Shown here one piece after another: positions 52,901 through 62,708 of a DNA stretch of 64,000 nt; within the stretch, counting starts at the first letter, position 1, and each line of letters begins with the position of its first letter. The stretch comes from Bradyrhizobium ottawaense (GTDB lineage: Bacteria > Pseudomonadota > Alphaproteobacteria > Rhizobiales > Xanthobacteraceae), in the NCBI RefSeq assembly GCF_002278135.3, contig NZ_CP029425.2:2890001-2954000 (forward strand), given 5' to 3'. The notes below the pieces were generated by a model. It did no database searches, was not told where the DNA came from, and saw only the letters and a list, made by a program, of their open reading frames with translations. A program made the translations under genes and the position numbers.

Positions 52901-53967
52901 AGCGGATCGTCAGGCTCGAGCGCGCGGGGCGCGGCCGTTCCGACCAGCGACCAGTAGTCGATCGGTGGCCGGCCGGCGCCCGGTCGCTTGGCGGTGATGT
53001 CGGCGGGGCCGATGGTCTCGCCGGCCTTCAGCGCGCGCGCCACAACGATGCTCTTGCGCGCCACAGGGACGTTCCTGATCTCGGAGTCCTTTGGCGTCTT
53101 CACGCCGTCGCCAACCGCGCGCTCGACGTTGCGGATGGCCATGACCATGCGCTGGAAATCGTCAGGCTCCAGTGAGGCCGCGTGATCGGGGCCTTGCGCC
53201 TTGCGGTCGAGCGTCAGGTGCTTTTCGATGATCGTCGCGCCGAGCGCGACGGCGGCCACCGAAACCTCGAAACCGTCGGTGTGATCGGAATAACCGACCG
53301 GAAGCTGGAACGCAGACCGCATCGTCGCCATTGCAGCGAGGTTCACGTCGCCGATGGGACAGGGATATTCGGTCGTGCAATGGAGCAGGCTCACATGCTG
53401 TGCGAGCGCCGTGCGCGCCGCCGGATCGCGCCACGCCGCGCGGAAGGCGGCGATGCTGGGTGGGGCGTCGGATGGGCCGTAGCCATGGGCGAGCACGCCC
53501 AGCGCCTCCTCGATCTCCCCGAGCGTTGCCATGCCGGTCGACAGGATCAGCGTCGCGCCGGCCTTCGCGGCCGCATGCAGCAGCGGCGCGTTGGTGAGGT
53601 CGCCCGATCCGATCTTGATGCGCGGCAGTTTCAGCGACAGCAGGAAGGCGAGCGAGGCGTCGTCGAACGGCGTCGAGAGGAATTCGATGCCGCGCTGCCC
53701 GGCACGTTCGATCAGCGCGTGATGTGCTGCCTGCGGCAATTCGAGCCGCTTCAGCATGGCAAGCTGGCTTTCGTCAGCAGCCGTCGTGCGCTGCTGATAG
53801 TCGGCCTTCTTTGCCGCGCTGCCCGCCAGCGCCTTCGCATTGAAGGTCTGGAACTTGACGATGTCGGCGCCGGCATCCGCGGCGGCATCGACCAGCGCCA
53901 GCGCCGTCTCCAGGCTTCCGTCGTGATTGACGCCGGCTTCTGCGATGATCAGCGTGTGCGTTGTCAT
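52897..53967 (-). CDS. legI: N-acetylneuraminate/legionaminate synthase (NeuB/LegI)
   Basis: 356 residues. The NeuB barrel motifs are present: [78 protein letters not shown] and [13 protein letters not shown]-terminal SAF (antifreeze-like) domain follows ([20 protein letters not shown]). The enzyme condenses a six-carbon sugar with phosphoenolpyruvate to give the nine-carbon acid. Its ATG overlaps the legG stop. With LegG, this is the legionaminic-type arm of nonulosonate synthesis. Confidence 0.95.
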   Translation of the reverse strand: MTTHTLIIAEAGVNHDGSLETALALVDAAADAGADIVKFQTFNAKALAGSAAKKADYQQRTTAADESQLAMLKRLELPQAAHHALIERAGQRGIEFLSTPFDDASLAFLLSLKLPRIKIGSGDLTNAPLLHAAAKAGATLILSTGMATLGEIEEALGVLAHGYGPSDAPPSIAAFRAAWRDPAARTALAQHVSLLHCTTEYPCPIGDVNLAAMATMRSAFQLPVGYSDHTDGFEVSVAAVALGATIIEKHLTLDRKAQGPDHAASLEPDDFQRMVMAIRNVERAVGDGVKTPKDSEIRNVPVARKSIVVARALKAGETIGPADITAKRPGAGRPPIDYWSLVGTAAPRALEPDDPL

Positions 53968-55142
53968 GCCTGCGCCCCACCTGGCGGTGGCTCGTAAAAG
54001 CCCTTGACCAGAAGCTGCCTGAAATCCGGGATGCCGGCGATGATCTCGGCAAATCGCCGGCTGGATTCGCCGTCGCCGTAAGGGTTGACGGTGGCCTGAC
54101 GGCCGCGCTCGAGCCCCGCTGCGATCGCGGCGGCAATGGCGCCGCGATCGGGCGCTGCGTGAAATACCGAGGCCGCGCGCTCGCGTCCCTTCTGACGGTC
54201 GCCGATATCGACGGTGGGAACGCCGAAGGAGGGCGCTTCGAGCACGCCGCTCGAGGAATTGCCGATCACCAAATCCACCTGGCTCATCAAGCTGAGATAG
54301 CGAAGCTGCCCGAGCGAGGCGACCGCGATCGTGTTCGGCCGGCTGGCCGCAAAGGCCTCGATCCTGGCGTTCAGGGCGCGGCCCTCGGCGTCGGCGTTGG
54401 CGAGCGTGAACACGAAACGAAAGGCGGGATCGAGCGTCGACAGGGCCGCGAACAATTCATCCAGTTCAGCCACCGAGCGCCCGGCTTCGACCGTGACGGG
54501 GTGAAACGTGATGAGCGCATTGCGTTCGCCGAGCGGCATCCCGATCGCGCCGCCTATGTCGTCGCGATTCATCAGATCGAGATGCTTGATGGCGTCGATG
54601 CCGACCGAGCCGATGGTATGGATACGCGAGGGGTGCTCGCCAAGCTGCATCAACCGCTGCGTCGAGCCCTGATTACTGGTGAAATGCAGGTGCGACATCT
54701 TGCTGATGGCGTGGCGAATGGACTCGTCGACCGCGCCTTCGGTGACGTCTCCGCCGAACAGATGCGCCATCGGCAGCCGCATGAACATCGCGGCCTGCGC
54801 GGCTGCGAACATCTCGAAGCGGTCGCCGAGCACGACGACGAGATCCGGCTGTAGCCTCGTGAAGGTATCGGCAAAGCCGATGACGCCGAGGCCGACCGAT
54901 TTCGCGGTGCCGGCGCCGGTGTCGCTGCTCAGCAGCGTTTCGACGCGCTCGTCGACCTCAAACCCCTCGTCGCGGATTGCATTGAAGGTGTAGCCGAACT
55001 CCGGCGCAAAATGCATGCCAGTGGCGACGAGTTGAAGTGTCAGGCCGGGAGTTTCCCGGATCGCGCGCATCGGCCAGACCAGCAGGCCAAAATCGGCGCG
55101 GCTGCCGGTGACGAAGCAGATCTTTCGCGCGCCACTATTCAT
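53964..55142 (-). CDS. legG: NDP-sugar 2-epimerase/hydrolase (NeuC/LegG)
   Basis: 392 residues, GT-B-like fold. The hydrolysing UDP-GlcNAc 2-epimerase type is clear from KICFVTGSRADFGLLVWPM, DLVVVLGDRFEMFAAA, LFGGDVTEGAVDESIRHA, IGSVGID and GNSSSGVLEAPSFGVPTVDI. It releases the nucleotide and inverts C2 to give the mannose-configured substrate for LegI. The start overlaps the aminotransferase stop by eight bases, and the end overlaps legI. Confidence 0.95.
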   Translation of the reverse strand: MNSGARKICFVTGSRADFGLLVWPMRAIRETPGLTLQLVATGMHFAPEFGYTFNAIRDEGFEVDERVETLLSSDTGAGTAKSVGLGVIGFADTFTRLQPDLVVVLGDRFEMFAAAQAAMFMRLPMAHLFGGDVTEGAVDESIRHAISKMSHLHFTSNQGSTQRLMQLGEHPSRIHTIGSVGIDAIKHLDLMNRDDIGGAIGMPLGERNALITFHPVTVEAGRSVAELDELFAALSTLDPAFRFVFTLANADAEGRALNARIEAFAASRPNTIAVASLGQLRYLSLMSQVDLVIGNSSSGVLEAPSFGVPTVDIGDRQKGRERAASVFHAAPDRGAIAAAIAAGLERGRQATVNPYGDGESSRRFAEIIAGIPDFRQLLVKGFYEPPPGGAQA

Positions 55143-56346
55143 CGGGAGACCTGATGCTGGCGCTGCTGGGCAGGTTGATCAGCCGGCGTTCGATGGATTC
55201 GGCGGTGGAAAGATCGCCGCGGGGGTTTTGCGCGAACATCGGCAGCTTGTGCATCAAGGTCCAGGCCGGGCGCGCGCCGAAGCCGGCGTCGTTGAGCGCG
55301 GCGAGGACGTCGTCGCGGCGGCCGGCATTTTCCTCGTCGAGCAGGATCGCATTCAGCCAGTAATTGCTCGTGGTGTCCTTTGGCTCGCGCGAGAAGCGGA
55401 CGCCGGCAACATCCGCAAAGGCGCGCTGATAGGCCGTGGCTAACTTGCGCTTGCTCGCCAGGAAGCCGTCGAGCTGCTCGAGCTGGGCGCAGCCGAGCGC
55501 CGCGTTCAAGTTCGGCAGGCGGTAGTTGAAGCCGATCTCGTCGTGGATGAAGGCCCATTTGTGCGGCAGCTTGGCCGTCGTCGTCAGGTGCTTGGCGCGG
55601 CGGCCCAGCTCCTCGTCATTGGTCAGGATGGCGCCGCCGCCGCCGGTGGTGACGATCTTGTTGCCGTTGAAGCTGAGTGCTGCAAGGCGCGCCCGCGATC
55701 CGACCGCGTGGCCTTTGTAGGTCGATCCCAGCGATTCCGCGGCATCTTCGACCAGCGCGATGCCCCAGTCGCGGGCGGTCGCGGCAATCTCGTCGAGCTC
55801 GACCGGGTGGCCGAAAGTGTGCATCGGGGCGATCGCCGCGATGCGGCGGCCGGTCTGGCGGTTGATGGTGCCGGTCGCAGTCTTCTGTGCGATCGCATCC
55901 AGTCGCACCGCGAGAGCGCGCGCGTCCATGCCGAGCGTCTCCAGCGAGCTGTCGACGAAATGCGGCGTCGCGCCGCAATAGGCGATCGCGTTCGTCGTCG
56001 CGATGAAGGTCAGCGCCGGCGAAATGACCTCGTCGCCGGGCTCGACACCGGCGAGGATGAAGCAGGCATGTAGCGCGGCTGTGCCATTGACGACGGCGAC
56101 CGCGCGCTTGGCGCCGGTGACCTCTTCGAGCATGCGCTCGAACCGATCGACGAAGGGGCCGACCGAGGAGACGAAGGTGCTCTTGATGCACTCTTCGAGA
56201 TAGACGATCTCGTTGCCGGCGAACACCGGTTCGTGCAGGCCGAGGATGCCGTTCGGCGTTCCCACCGCGCGCCGCACGGCATCGACGATCGTCTTTTGGT
56301 CGAAGCCTGTCCTCGTCACGTGACCGTCCACCATCGCCTCAGACAT
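55135..56346 (-). CDS. legC: DegT-family aminotransferase (LegC-like)
   Basis: 403 residues. PLP-binding Lys is in LSFNGNKIVTTGGGGAIL, with the DAAESLGSTYKG block and TFIATTNAIAYCGATPHFVD before it. It carries the longer N-terminal extension typical of the LegC subgroup (DAVRRAVGTPNGILGLHEPV). It should aminate C4 of the 4-keto-6-deoxy sugar made by LegB. The start is eight bases inside the end of legB. Confidence 0.93.
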   Translation of the reverse strand: MSEAMVDGHVTRTGFDQKTIVDAVRRAVGTPNGILGLHEPVFAGNEIVYLEECIKSTFVSSVGPFVDRFERMLEEVTGAKRAVAVVNGTAALHACFILAGVEPGDEVISPALTFIATTNAIAYCGATPHFVDSSLETLGMDARALAVRLDAIAQKTATGTINRQTGRRIAAIAPMHTFGHPVELDEIAATARDWGIALVEDAAESLGSTYKGHAVGSRARLAALSFNGNKIVTTGGGGAILTNDEELGRRAKHLTTTAKLPHKWAFIHDEIGFNYRLPNLNAALGCAQLEQLDGFLASKRKLATAYQRAFADVAGVRFSREPKDTTSNYWLNAILLDEENAGRRDDVLAALNDAGFGARPAWTLMHKLPMFAQNPRGDLSTAESIERRLINLPSSASIRSPDE

Positions 56347-57358
56347 TGTACACGTCAGCCTTGTAGCGGCTGAGATTTGCAGGATTGGTGAACCAGTTCA
56401 CCGTCTTGACCATGCCCCGGCGCATACCCTCGATGCCGCCGAATTCCGGACTCCAGCCGAGCTGCTGGCGTGCCTTGGAATTGTCGGCCCAGAGCCGTTC
56501 GACCTCGCTATTGGCGGGACGCAGCCGCGCTTCGTCGGTCTCGATTTCGATCGCCGTCCCCATGACGTCTGCGATCATCTGCGCGGTCGCGCCGACCGAA
56601 ATCTCGAAGCCGCTGCCGAGATTGATGGTCTGGCCGACGACTTGCTCCGCAGGTGCCGTGAGACCCGCGATCAGGCCGCGCGCGGTATCGGTGACGAACG
56701 AGAAATCGCGCGTCGGGCTGACGGCGCCGAGGCGGATCTTGCGCTTGCCGGTCGCGATCTGGCTGATAACGGTCGGGATCACTGCGCGCGCCGATTGCCG
56801 CGGACCAAAGGTGTTGAACGGGCGGATCACCACGACGGGCATGTCGAACGAAGCCTGGAATGACAGCGCCATCTGGTCGGAGGCGATTTTCGAGGCTGAG
56901 TAGGGGGACTGCCCGACCAGCGGGTGGCTCTCCTTGATCGGAACCGTCTGCGCGGTGCCGTAGACCTCGCTGGTCGAGGTCTGAACGAAGCGCCGCACCC
57001 CGGCCATGCGCGCGGCCTGCAGCACGTTCACGGTGCCGCGCACGTTGGTCTCGACATAGGAGTCGGGCGCGACATACGAGAAGGGGATGGCGATCAGCGC
57101 CGCCAGGTGCAGCACGTCGGTGCAGCCGCTCGCGGCCGCGATCATGAAATGGGGATCGCGGATGTCGCCGGCGACCACCTCGACGGACTTGATGACGTCG
57201 GCCGGTATCGTGTCGAGCCAGCCCCAGGAGTTGAAGGAGTTGTAATACACGATCGCCTTGACGCGGGCGCCGGCCTTGACCAGCTCCTCGACGACGTGCG
57301 AGCCGATGAAGCCGTCGCTGCCGGTAATGAGGACGCGGGCGTCCCTCAGATCTGCCAT
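56339..57358 (-). CDS. legB: NDP-GlcNAc 4,6-dehydratase (LegB-like SDR)
   Basis: 339 residues, extended SDR. It opens ARVLITGSDGFIGSHVVEEL (NAD site), then DIRDPHFMIAAASGCTDVLH, ALIAIPFSYVAPDSYVETNV, QTSTSEVYGTA (Thr and acid of the dehydratase active site), PYSASKIASDQM (YxxxK), and RPFNTFGPRQSARAVIP. It removes water to give a 4-keto-6-deoxy sugar nucleotide. ATG at 57358 is preceded by GGGG; upstream in-frame codons have no ribosome site. Confidence 0.93.
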   Translation of the reverse strand: MADLRDARVLITGSDGFIGSHVVEELVKAGARVKAIVYYNSFNSWGWLDTIPADVIKSVEVVAGDIRDPHFMIAAASGCTDVLHLAALIAIPFSYVAPDSYVETNVRGTVNVLQAARMAGVRRFVQTSTSEVYGTAQTVPIKESHPLVGQSPYSASKIASDQMALSFQASFDMPVVVIRPFNTFGPRQSARAVIPTVISQIATGKRKIRLGAVSPTRDFSFVTDTARGLIAGLTAPAEQVVGQTINLGSGFEISVGATAQMIADVMGTAIEIETDEARLRPANSEVERLWADNSKARQQLGWSPEFGGIEGMRRGMVKTVNWFTNPANLSRYKADVYNV

Positions 57359-57490
57359 GCCGGACCCCAAAAGGCGATTAAGCCAGTATTCGCAACAAGA
57401 TGGCGCTATAGCACACTGGCGGTTGCGCGCAACAGAGCAGCGCTTGGGGGCTGCCAAATGCCCGGGGATGCAGCAGTTTTCGTGGCGTGC

Positions 57491-58693
57491 CTAAGCCTCG
57501 CCCACCGGACTCAGGCGCTGCTTTACGAACGTCTCCAGATTCCCGCCTTCAAACAGGTGCCCCGCAACGCCCGCCGCCTGTGCGGCTTCCATGTCGCTTT
57601 CCTTGTCCCCGATCACCATGCTGCGTGTCATGTCGACGGGGAAGCGCCTGACGAGGTCGGTGATCATGCCCGGCGCCGGCTTGCGGCGGTCGCTCATGCG
57701 GCAATAGCGCGCGACGGTTCCGTCGGGGTGATCAGGGCAGTATTCGAATGCATCGATATGTGCGCCGACCTCCGCCATCTGGTCCGCCATCCACCGGTGC
57801 AGCGTGACCACGTGATGCTCCTCGTAATAGCCGCGTGCGACGCCGGATTGATTGGTAATCACGAAGGCAAAATAGCCGGCATCGTTGACGGCTTTCACGG
57901 CCTCGCGTGCCCCCTCGATCCATTCAAGCTTGTGCGTCTCGAACGTGTATCCGGAATCGTGATTGAGCACGCCGTCGCGATCGAAGAACACGGCCGGCCG
58001 CCGCAGCTGCTGGCGTAGTTCGCGATCGGCACGCGCGAAATCATCGGGAATGCCGATGTCGATGAAGTAACCGCGATAGGCCGTGCCACGCAGCTCGCCG
58101 GACTTGGCAAGTCCGGGGAATATCTCCTGCTCGAGCGAAGCGGGAAGCGTCGCGATGTCGTCGAGAACGGACTTGTCGATGACGTAGATGCCGGCATTGA
58201 CCGGTCCCGTCGCACCCGCACCCGGGGCGATGAAGTCGCGCACCATGTCACCATCGAGCACGACGCGCCCGTAGCGATCCCCGACGACGCCGTCACGCAA
58301 TGCCATGCGCACGCGCCCGTCATGCGCGCGGGCGATCAGATCGAGCAGGTTGAAGTCGAACAGGGAATCGCCATTGAGCAGCAGGAAACGATCGTGCAGC
58401 AGATCGCGCGCATGCACGAGCGCGCCGCCGGTGCCGAGCGGCTCGGTCTCGCGCGACACGACGATTCGCGTCCGTCCCCGGACGGCCGCGGCGTAGTGCG
58501 TCTCGACCATCTCCGCCTTGTGGCCCGCGAGCAGGAGAATCTCATCGAACACGCCATAGCGCACCAGCTCGTCGATCAGCGTGTCGAGAAACGGCCGTCC
58601 GCCGACGTCGAGCATCGGCTTGGGAACCAGCTTCGTGCGCTCACCCAGCCGGGTACCCAGCCCGCCGACGAGGATCGCGGCCTGTCTCAACAT
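57491..58693 (-). CDS. Bifunctional heptose-phosphate nucleotidyltransferase/HAD phosphatase (HddC-GmhB-like fusion)
   Basis: 400 residues in two parts. Residues 1-235 are a sugar-1-phosphate nucleotidyltransferase (MLRQAAILVGGLGTRLGERT, KPMLDVGGRPFLDTLID, LLLNGDSLFDFNLL, VNAGIYVIDKS). From about residue 236 a HAD-IIIA phosphatase follows (PAVFFDRDGVLNHDSGYTF, AFVITNQSGVARGYY, RKPAPGM, VIGDKESDMEAAQAAG). Separately these are HddC and GmhB of the D-glycero-D-manno-heptose pathway. The matching isomerase and kinase are not in the window. The fusion could be real heptose synthesis or a related sugar. Confidence 0.88.
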   Translation of the reverse strand: MLRQAAILVGGLGTRLGERTKLVPKPMLDVGGRPFLDTLIDELVRYGVFDEILLLAGHKAEMVETHYAAAVRGRTRIVVSRETEPLGTGGALVHARDLLHDRFLLLNGDSLFDFNLLDLIARAHDGRVRMALRDGVVGDRYGRVVLDGDMVRDFIAPGAGATGPVNAGIYVIDKSVLDDIATLPASLEQEIFPGLAKSGELRGTAYRGYFIDIGIPDDFARADRELRQQLRRPAVFFDRDGVLNHDSGYTFETHKLEWIEGAREAVKAVNDAGYFAFVITNQSGVARGYYEEHHVVTLHRWMADQMAEVGAHIDAFEYCPDHPDGTVARYCRMSDRRKPAPGMITDLVRRFPVDMTRSMVIGDKESDMEAAQAAGVAGHLFEGGNLETFVKQRLSPVGEA

Positions 58694-58777
58694 GAGGTGC
58701 CCTTTTCACAGCATGTTTGGCGGGCCATAGCGCCAATCTGCGACCATGCGAGGATCAAATGTCCGGTCCACTTCATA

Positions 58778-61285
58778 TCAGCGCGAGCAGGGAATGCGAA
58801 CGACCGCAGCCTGCCTGTTGGCAAACAGAACTGGAAACGGGCCGGTGCGCAACGCATCGATGACCGCAGGCTCGAGCGGCTCGACGGGAGGAAAATAGCT
58901 GAGGCGCTGGTTGGCTGCGAGATGTGTCCAGGCGATCGTGCGGGGCGTGATGATCGCGACCAGGTTCCAGGCGTTATCACCCGCTTCCAGGATATTCTGG
59001 ATCGTGGACTTGGCTTCCTCACCCGAGAGTTCCGGGATCACCGAGGCGCCTGCGTCGGCAGACGGTTGCGCCGTCTCCGGAAGCGGTGCCGTTACGGTGC
59101 GGACGGATCGCATCATCCCGCCCAAAGCATCGGCCCTTCGCATCTGGAAGAAGGTCTCCGAATTGATTGCTCCCACCAGCGGTGCGATCAAGCTGCAAGC
59201 GTCTTCAAGCCGTTGACGTCCTTCGGCAGGCTGCAGCATCGTGCGCACCACCGATTTTGTCCGCTTCGCGACCGCTTCATTCACAGTGTCCAGATTGGAG
59301 AACAGATAGGCGGCCGGAGCGCCCGTGACCGCCTGAACGATGCCCATCGTATATGGGTCCGAAAGAATGATTCCCTTTCGTAGATTGTCGCGGAGCCAGC
59401 GAGCGACTTCAAGATCGTCGGCGTTGTAGTGTGAAACGACTGCAGTGCGGTCGGGAAGCGCGCCGTAACTGTAGCTCCTGACAATGCCGGACAGACCAAT
59501 CCTGTCGACCGCCACGCCCAATCCCACGACCCCCACCAGACCGTAAACGTAGATCCGTCTCGACCGGGCGAGGGTCGACAGCGCGAGTATCGTGAGCAGC
59601 ACGATGCCTGCGATTTCCGTCGGTCGCAGGAACGCCTGGTAGCCGGCAAAAGGAAGGTCGGCCCGCCAGGCAAAGGCGTAGACCAGAACCACAAGAGCAG
59701 TCGCAAACAGCGTAATGGTTGCCGCAATCAGCACCCGTCGATATCGGGAAGGTCTGAAATCGATCAGCAGCTGACAAAAAGTCTCAGCGGCCGTGATCGT
59801 GAACAGCGACATTATGATCGTGCTGATGCGGTACAGGAAGGGGAAGCCCGAGAGTACGGCGAGCATCAGGCCGCAGCCGGCAATCCAGGACCACACGAGT
59901 GTCGCGAAGCCTTCGCTTTGAGGTCCGATCGTCCCCGAGGGACCGCGGAAGACAGGCCGGGTCATCGACCACCATGCAACGCCCAGTGTGATGCAGATGG
60001 TGAAAAGCGGCCCCATCGCCCGGCCAAGCTCGATCGTGGCGACCTGTGGTCCGGAGCCCAGGAACAGCTCTTCGCCACCCTCGATCCGTCTGCCCAGGAT
60101 CAGGCCCGTAATCGAGGAGAACGTGTCGTTGGCGCTCATCTGCGGAATGTAGCCGAAGCGCATTCCCGCAACGCAGACGACAATTCCGCCAATGATCAGG
60201 GGCAGCGCGAAGGACAAAAATCGCAGGGTCGCGATGCTGGCGGACGGCCAGGCGGAGATCATCCGCACGATGGCAAGATACAGAAGCCAACTGGCCAGGA
60301 CGGTTGGAACGAACAGGAAGGAGCCGCGATGTGCAAGCAGCAGCGTTGCCGGCCAGATCCAGCCAAGAAGGACAAACCCTGCATATTTTTCGGTGTTGCT
60401 CAGGATCCTGACCACGAGTAGCCCGGCCATAAGCAACGCAAGTACAAGCGTGTTGTTGTTGAATGCGAACGCGAGCAAAAGCGTCGCGCCGGCGATAACC
60501 GCCAGCAGCAAAACGGATCGCGTCGACAGTTCGGTTGCGGTCCGCTTCGAATTGCTCATCAGCACGCCGAGAAACACGACGCTGCTGGCGACAGCCAGGC
60601 TGCCGTTTGTCATCAACACGACTGCGTTGCCGGTCGCGGCGAGGAAGAAGGCGATCCATTTGCGCGGAGACGTGGAATAGATACCCTGCACGAAGGCATA
60701 GGACGCCAACAGGAAGAACAGGATCGAGAAGAAGCGATAGGTCCAGCTGAATCTCAGAAGATCCAGGCCCAGCGTTCCGGCGAGGGAGCCTGCCAGTGCT
60801 GAACGAAGATCGACATAGGATTGGGCCGCGTAGGGATTGATGACGCCACTGTCGGCGTACTCTTGCGCGGTCTTCATCCAGTGAACATCCGCGCCGATGT
60901 CCCCGTAGGGAAAGCTGGAAAATGCGCCGAAGGACCACCACCATGTCAGGAGCGCAATCGGCAGCGCCAGGATGCACCAAGTAGCGGCGGCGCGTATCTC
61001 GCCGGAGTTCGGGCGCCAGTTCGGCCATGACCAGGCAAGGCCGAAGCCGGAGACGGCAAGCATCGCGGCGAACTGAAGCCACATATCGTTTACGAATAGC
61101 GAGAGCAGTCCGAGCAGGATGCCCGTTGTGGAGGCGCCAACCGTAAATCCGAGAACGACGAACTGAGCCTTCGTGAGCCGGCACACCTCGATGAATTTCG
61201 TTGACGCAATGGTCAGGATCGAAAATCCGGTCCCGAGCTGCATCAGGAAGAACAGAAGCGTCAGGACAAATGTGGTCGTCCACAT
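58778..61285 (-). CDS. Large polytopic membrane protein, candidate GT-C glycosyltransferase
   Basis: 835 residues with at least 14 hydrophobic segments, then a soluble C-terminal region of about 230 residues. After the fourth or fifth segment lies an acidic luminal stretch, FPYGDIGADVHWMKTAQEYA, which has the place and look of the catalytic Asp loop of GT-C enzymes. I do not recognise a named family. It follows a putative SAM methyltransferase gene at short distance, both leftward. A polymerase role is also possible. Confidence 0.68.
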   Translation of the reverse strand: MWTTTFVLTLLFFLMQLGTGFSILTIASTKFIEVCRLTKAQFVVLGFTVGASTTGILLGLLSLFVNDMWLQFAAMLAVSGFGLAWSWPNWRPNSGEIRAAATWCILALPIALLTWWWSFGAFSSFPYGDIGADVHWMKTAQEYADSGVINPYAAQSYVDLRSALAGSLAGTLGLDLLRFSWTYRFFSILFFLLASYAFVQGIYSTSPRKWIAFFLAATGNAVVLMTNGSLAVASSVVFLGVLMSNSKRTATELSTRSVLLLAVIAGATLLLAFAFNNNTLVLALLMAGLLVVRILSNTEKYAGFVLLGWIWPATLLLAHRGSFLFVPTVLASWLLYLAIVRMISAWPSASIATLRFLSFALPLIIGGIVVCVAGMRFGYIPQMSANDTFSSITGLILGRRIEGGEELFLGSGPQVATIELGRAMGPLFTICITLGVAWWSMTRPVFRGPSGTIGPQSEGFATLVWSWIAGCGLMLAVLSGFPFLYRISTIIMSLFTITAAETFCQLLIDFRPSRYRRVLIAATITLFATALVVLVYAFAWRADLPFAGYQAFLRPTEIAGIVLLTILALSTLARSRRIYVYGLVGVVGLGVAVDRIGLSGIVRSYSYGALPDRTAVVSHYNADDLEVARWLRDNLRKGIILSDPYTMGIVQAVTGAPAAYLFSNLDTVNEAVAKRTKSVVRTMLQPAEGRQRLEDACSLIAPLVGAINSETFFQMRRADALGGMMRSVRTVTAPLPETAQPSADAGASVIPELSGEEAKSTIQNILEAGDNAWNLVAIITPRTIAWTHLAANQRLSYFPPVEPLEPAVIDALRTGPFPVLFANRQAAVVRIPCSR

Positions 61286-61336
61286 CGCGAGGTCTCTACA
61301 ATGGGCTTCGGCAAAGCAACCGGGAAATGGCGATCT

Positions 61337-62221
61337 TCAGTTTCCTATCGATAGGTCGGCCGGGCGGCCAACGATCAGCGAGCCGAGCGTAAAAAGATCC
61401 TCTTCGGAGAAGTCTTTGAAGCATGGCGCCAGTCGTTCCAGGATATGCCGCTCCGGCGGCCGGCGGTCAGGTTGGTCGCTGAGCAGTTGAAACCCCGCCT
61501 CCCTGAACAGCTGCAGATATTCGCTGTGGCGCAGGCGATTGACGTATTGGAAGCGCGACTGGAAGGGCGCCCAATCCGCATCGGAATATGTCAGGAAGTT
61601 GAATGAACTGATGGACGGATCGAAGCCTTTGAAATGGTCGCCATAGTCGATTTGCATGAGGACCAGTCCGTCAGGACGCATGATGCGCCGCAGCTCCTTC
61701 AAGATTGCCGCGATGTCGCGCTTGGGAATATGCTCGAGCGTTTCGACGGAGACAGCGCAGTCGATCGAGGCGGCGGGCAGACCCGTCGTCCGGGCATCGG
61801 CCGGTGCGCGATAGTCGATCCTCCACGAAGGTTCGAGGTCCTCCAGGGAATTTATGTCGGCGTGGTCAGTGCCGCTCAATCGAGAAACGATGGCGGCGTT
61901 GGAGCGGATCAGCTCCAGCTTGGCCAGGCGCTCGATGTCGACGGTGATGAAGCGCCGGGCCCCGTGAGCGCTGAAAGCCAGCGGAACGATCAGATCGCGT
62001 CCGGCGCCGAACTCGAAGCAGGTCGAATCCTGCAGTGGCCGCAAACTGTACTGCTCGTGAACGGCCAGTAGCCGCTGCGCCAGGGTGTAGATGGATCTGA
62101 CCTGCTTTTCGGGGCGCGGCAGCCGGCGTGTGACGTAGCGCTGCAGGGCGTAGTGCAGGCCTTCGCCCCAGGGGATATTCGACAGCACCGAGAACGCCCG
62201 CGCCTTTGTTTGCCAGCGCAC
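61337..62221 (-). CDS. SAM-dependent methyltransferase
   Basis: 294 residues. Motif I (TCFEFGAGRDLIVPLAFSAH) is of a less usual form, followed by RRFITVDIERLAKLEL and IDCAVSVETLEHIPK (motif IV) and IMRPDGLVLMQIDYGDHFKG. It looks active. GTG at 62221 has GGGA upstream. Its neighbour is the large polytopic protein, so a glycan or lipid substrate is likely but unproven. Confidence 0.85.
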   Translation of the reverse strand: MRWQTKARAFSVLSNIPWGEGLHYALQRYVTRRLPRPEKQVRSIYTLAQRLLAVHEQYSLRPLQDSTCFEFGAGRDLIVPLAFSAHGARRFITVDIERLAKLELIRSNAAIVSRLSGTDHADINSLEDLEPSWRIDYRAPADARTTGLPAASIDCAVSVETLEHIPKRDIAAILKELRRIMRPDGLVLMQIDYGDHFKGFDPSISSFNFLTYSDADWAPFQSRFQYVNRLRHSEYLQLFREAGFQLLSDQPDRRPPERHILERLAPCFKDFSEEDLFTLGSLIVGRPADLSIGN

Positions 62222-62708
62222 GTCAGCGTTTCCCTGGCGGAATGGACGCCGTGATTGGAGTGATGCTGAGGAGCAGTCGCTGAAGCACGGTGTGGATCCA
62301 GGAAAGGCCGATGTTCCGGCCTGTTTTCAGGCGGGTACCAGGTCACGTAGCCGGATTCGGTCATACGGGAGGCGCAGCGGCAATGCAAGGATTCCAGGGC
62401 TGGCAGGATCGCGGGGACCTGTACCGGAAGCGGAGCGTCATCTTGTCTGGCTGCCACGCCTTGTCCGCTGCCACGCGGCCGCAAAGACTGGCTGATCTCG
62501 AGCGTGACGACGGTGCTCGCGTCGTCTCTTTGGAGCCGCTCGATGCGACGCCGTTCCCGGTTGATTCTCCTGTCGGCTCAGCGTAAACAGGCCCTGAAAT
62601 CGCGTCGACGTTTTAGCATGCGGGCAAGAACATCGCGTATGATTTGTCCAAAGCCGCCGGCCGGTTCGGTCTGTGCCGATCCCTTGCCCTCCCGCCGAGT
62701 TTTGTCGA
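62222..62708. other. Intergenic region, no gene seen
   Basis: 487 bases between divergent genes. Short open frames on both strands have no ribosome site, no recognisable protein pattern and unusual composition, so I see no gene. A small hairpin AGGCCG-ATGTTC-CGGCCT at 62305-62322 is followed by GTTTTC and might stop rightward transcription. The promoters of the methyltransferase and the next gene must be here. Confidence 0.5.

Noticed and set aside
62222..62708. Several short open frames in the gap before the last two genes
   Set aside because: The frames on both strands are Arg/Pro/Ser-rich, lack ribosome sites and show no homology that I recognise.
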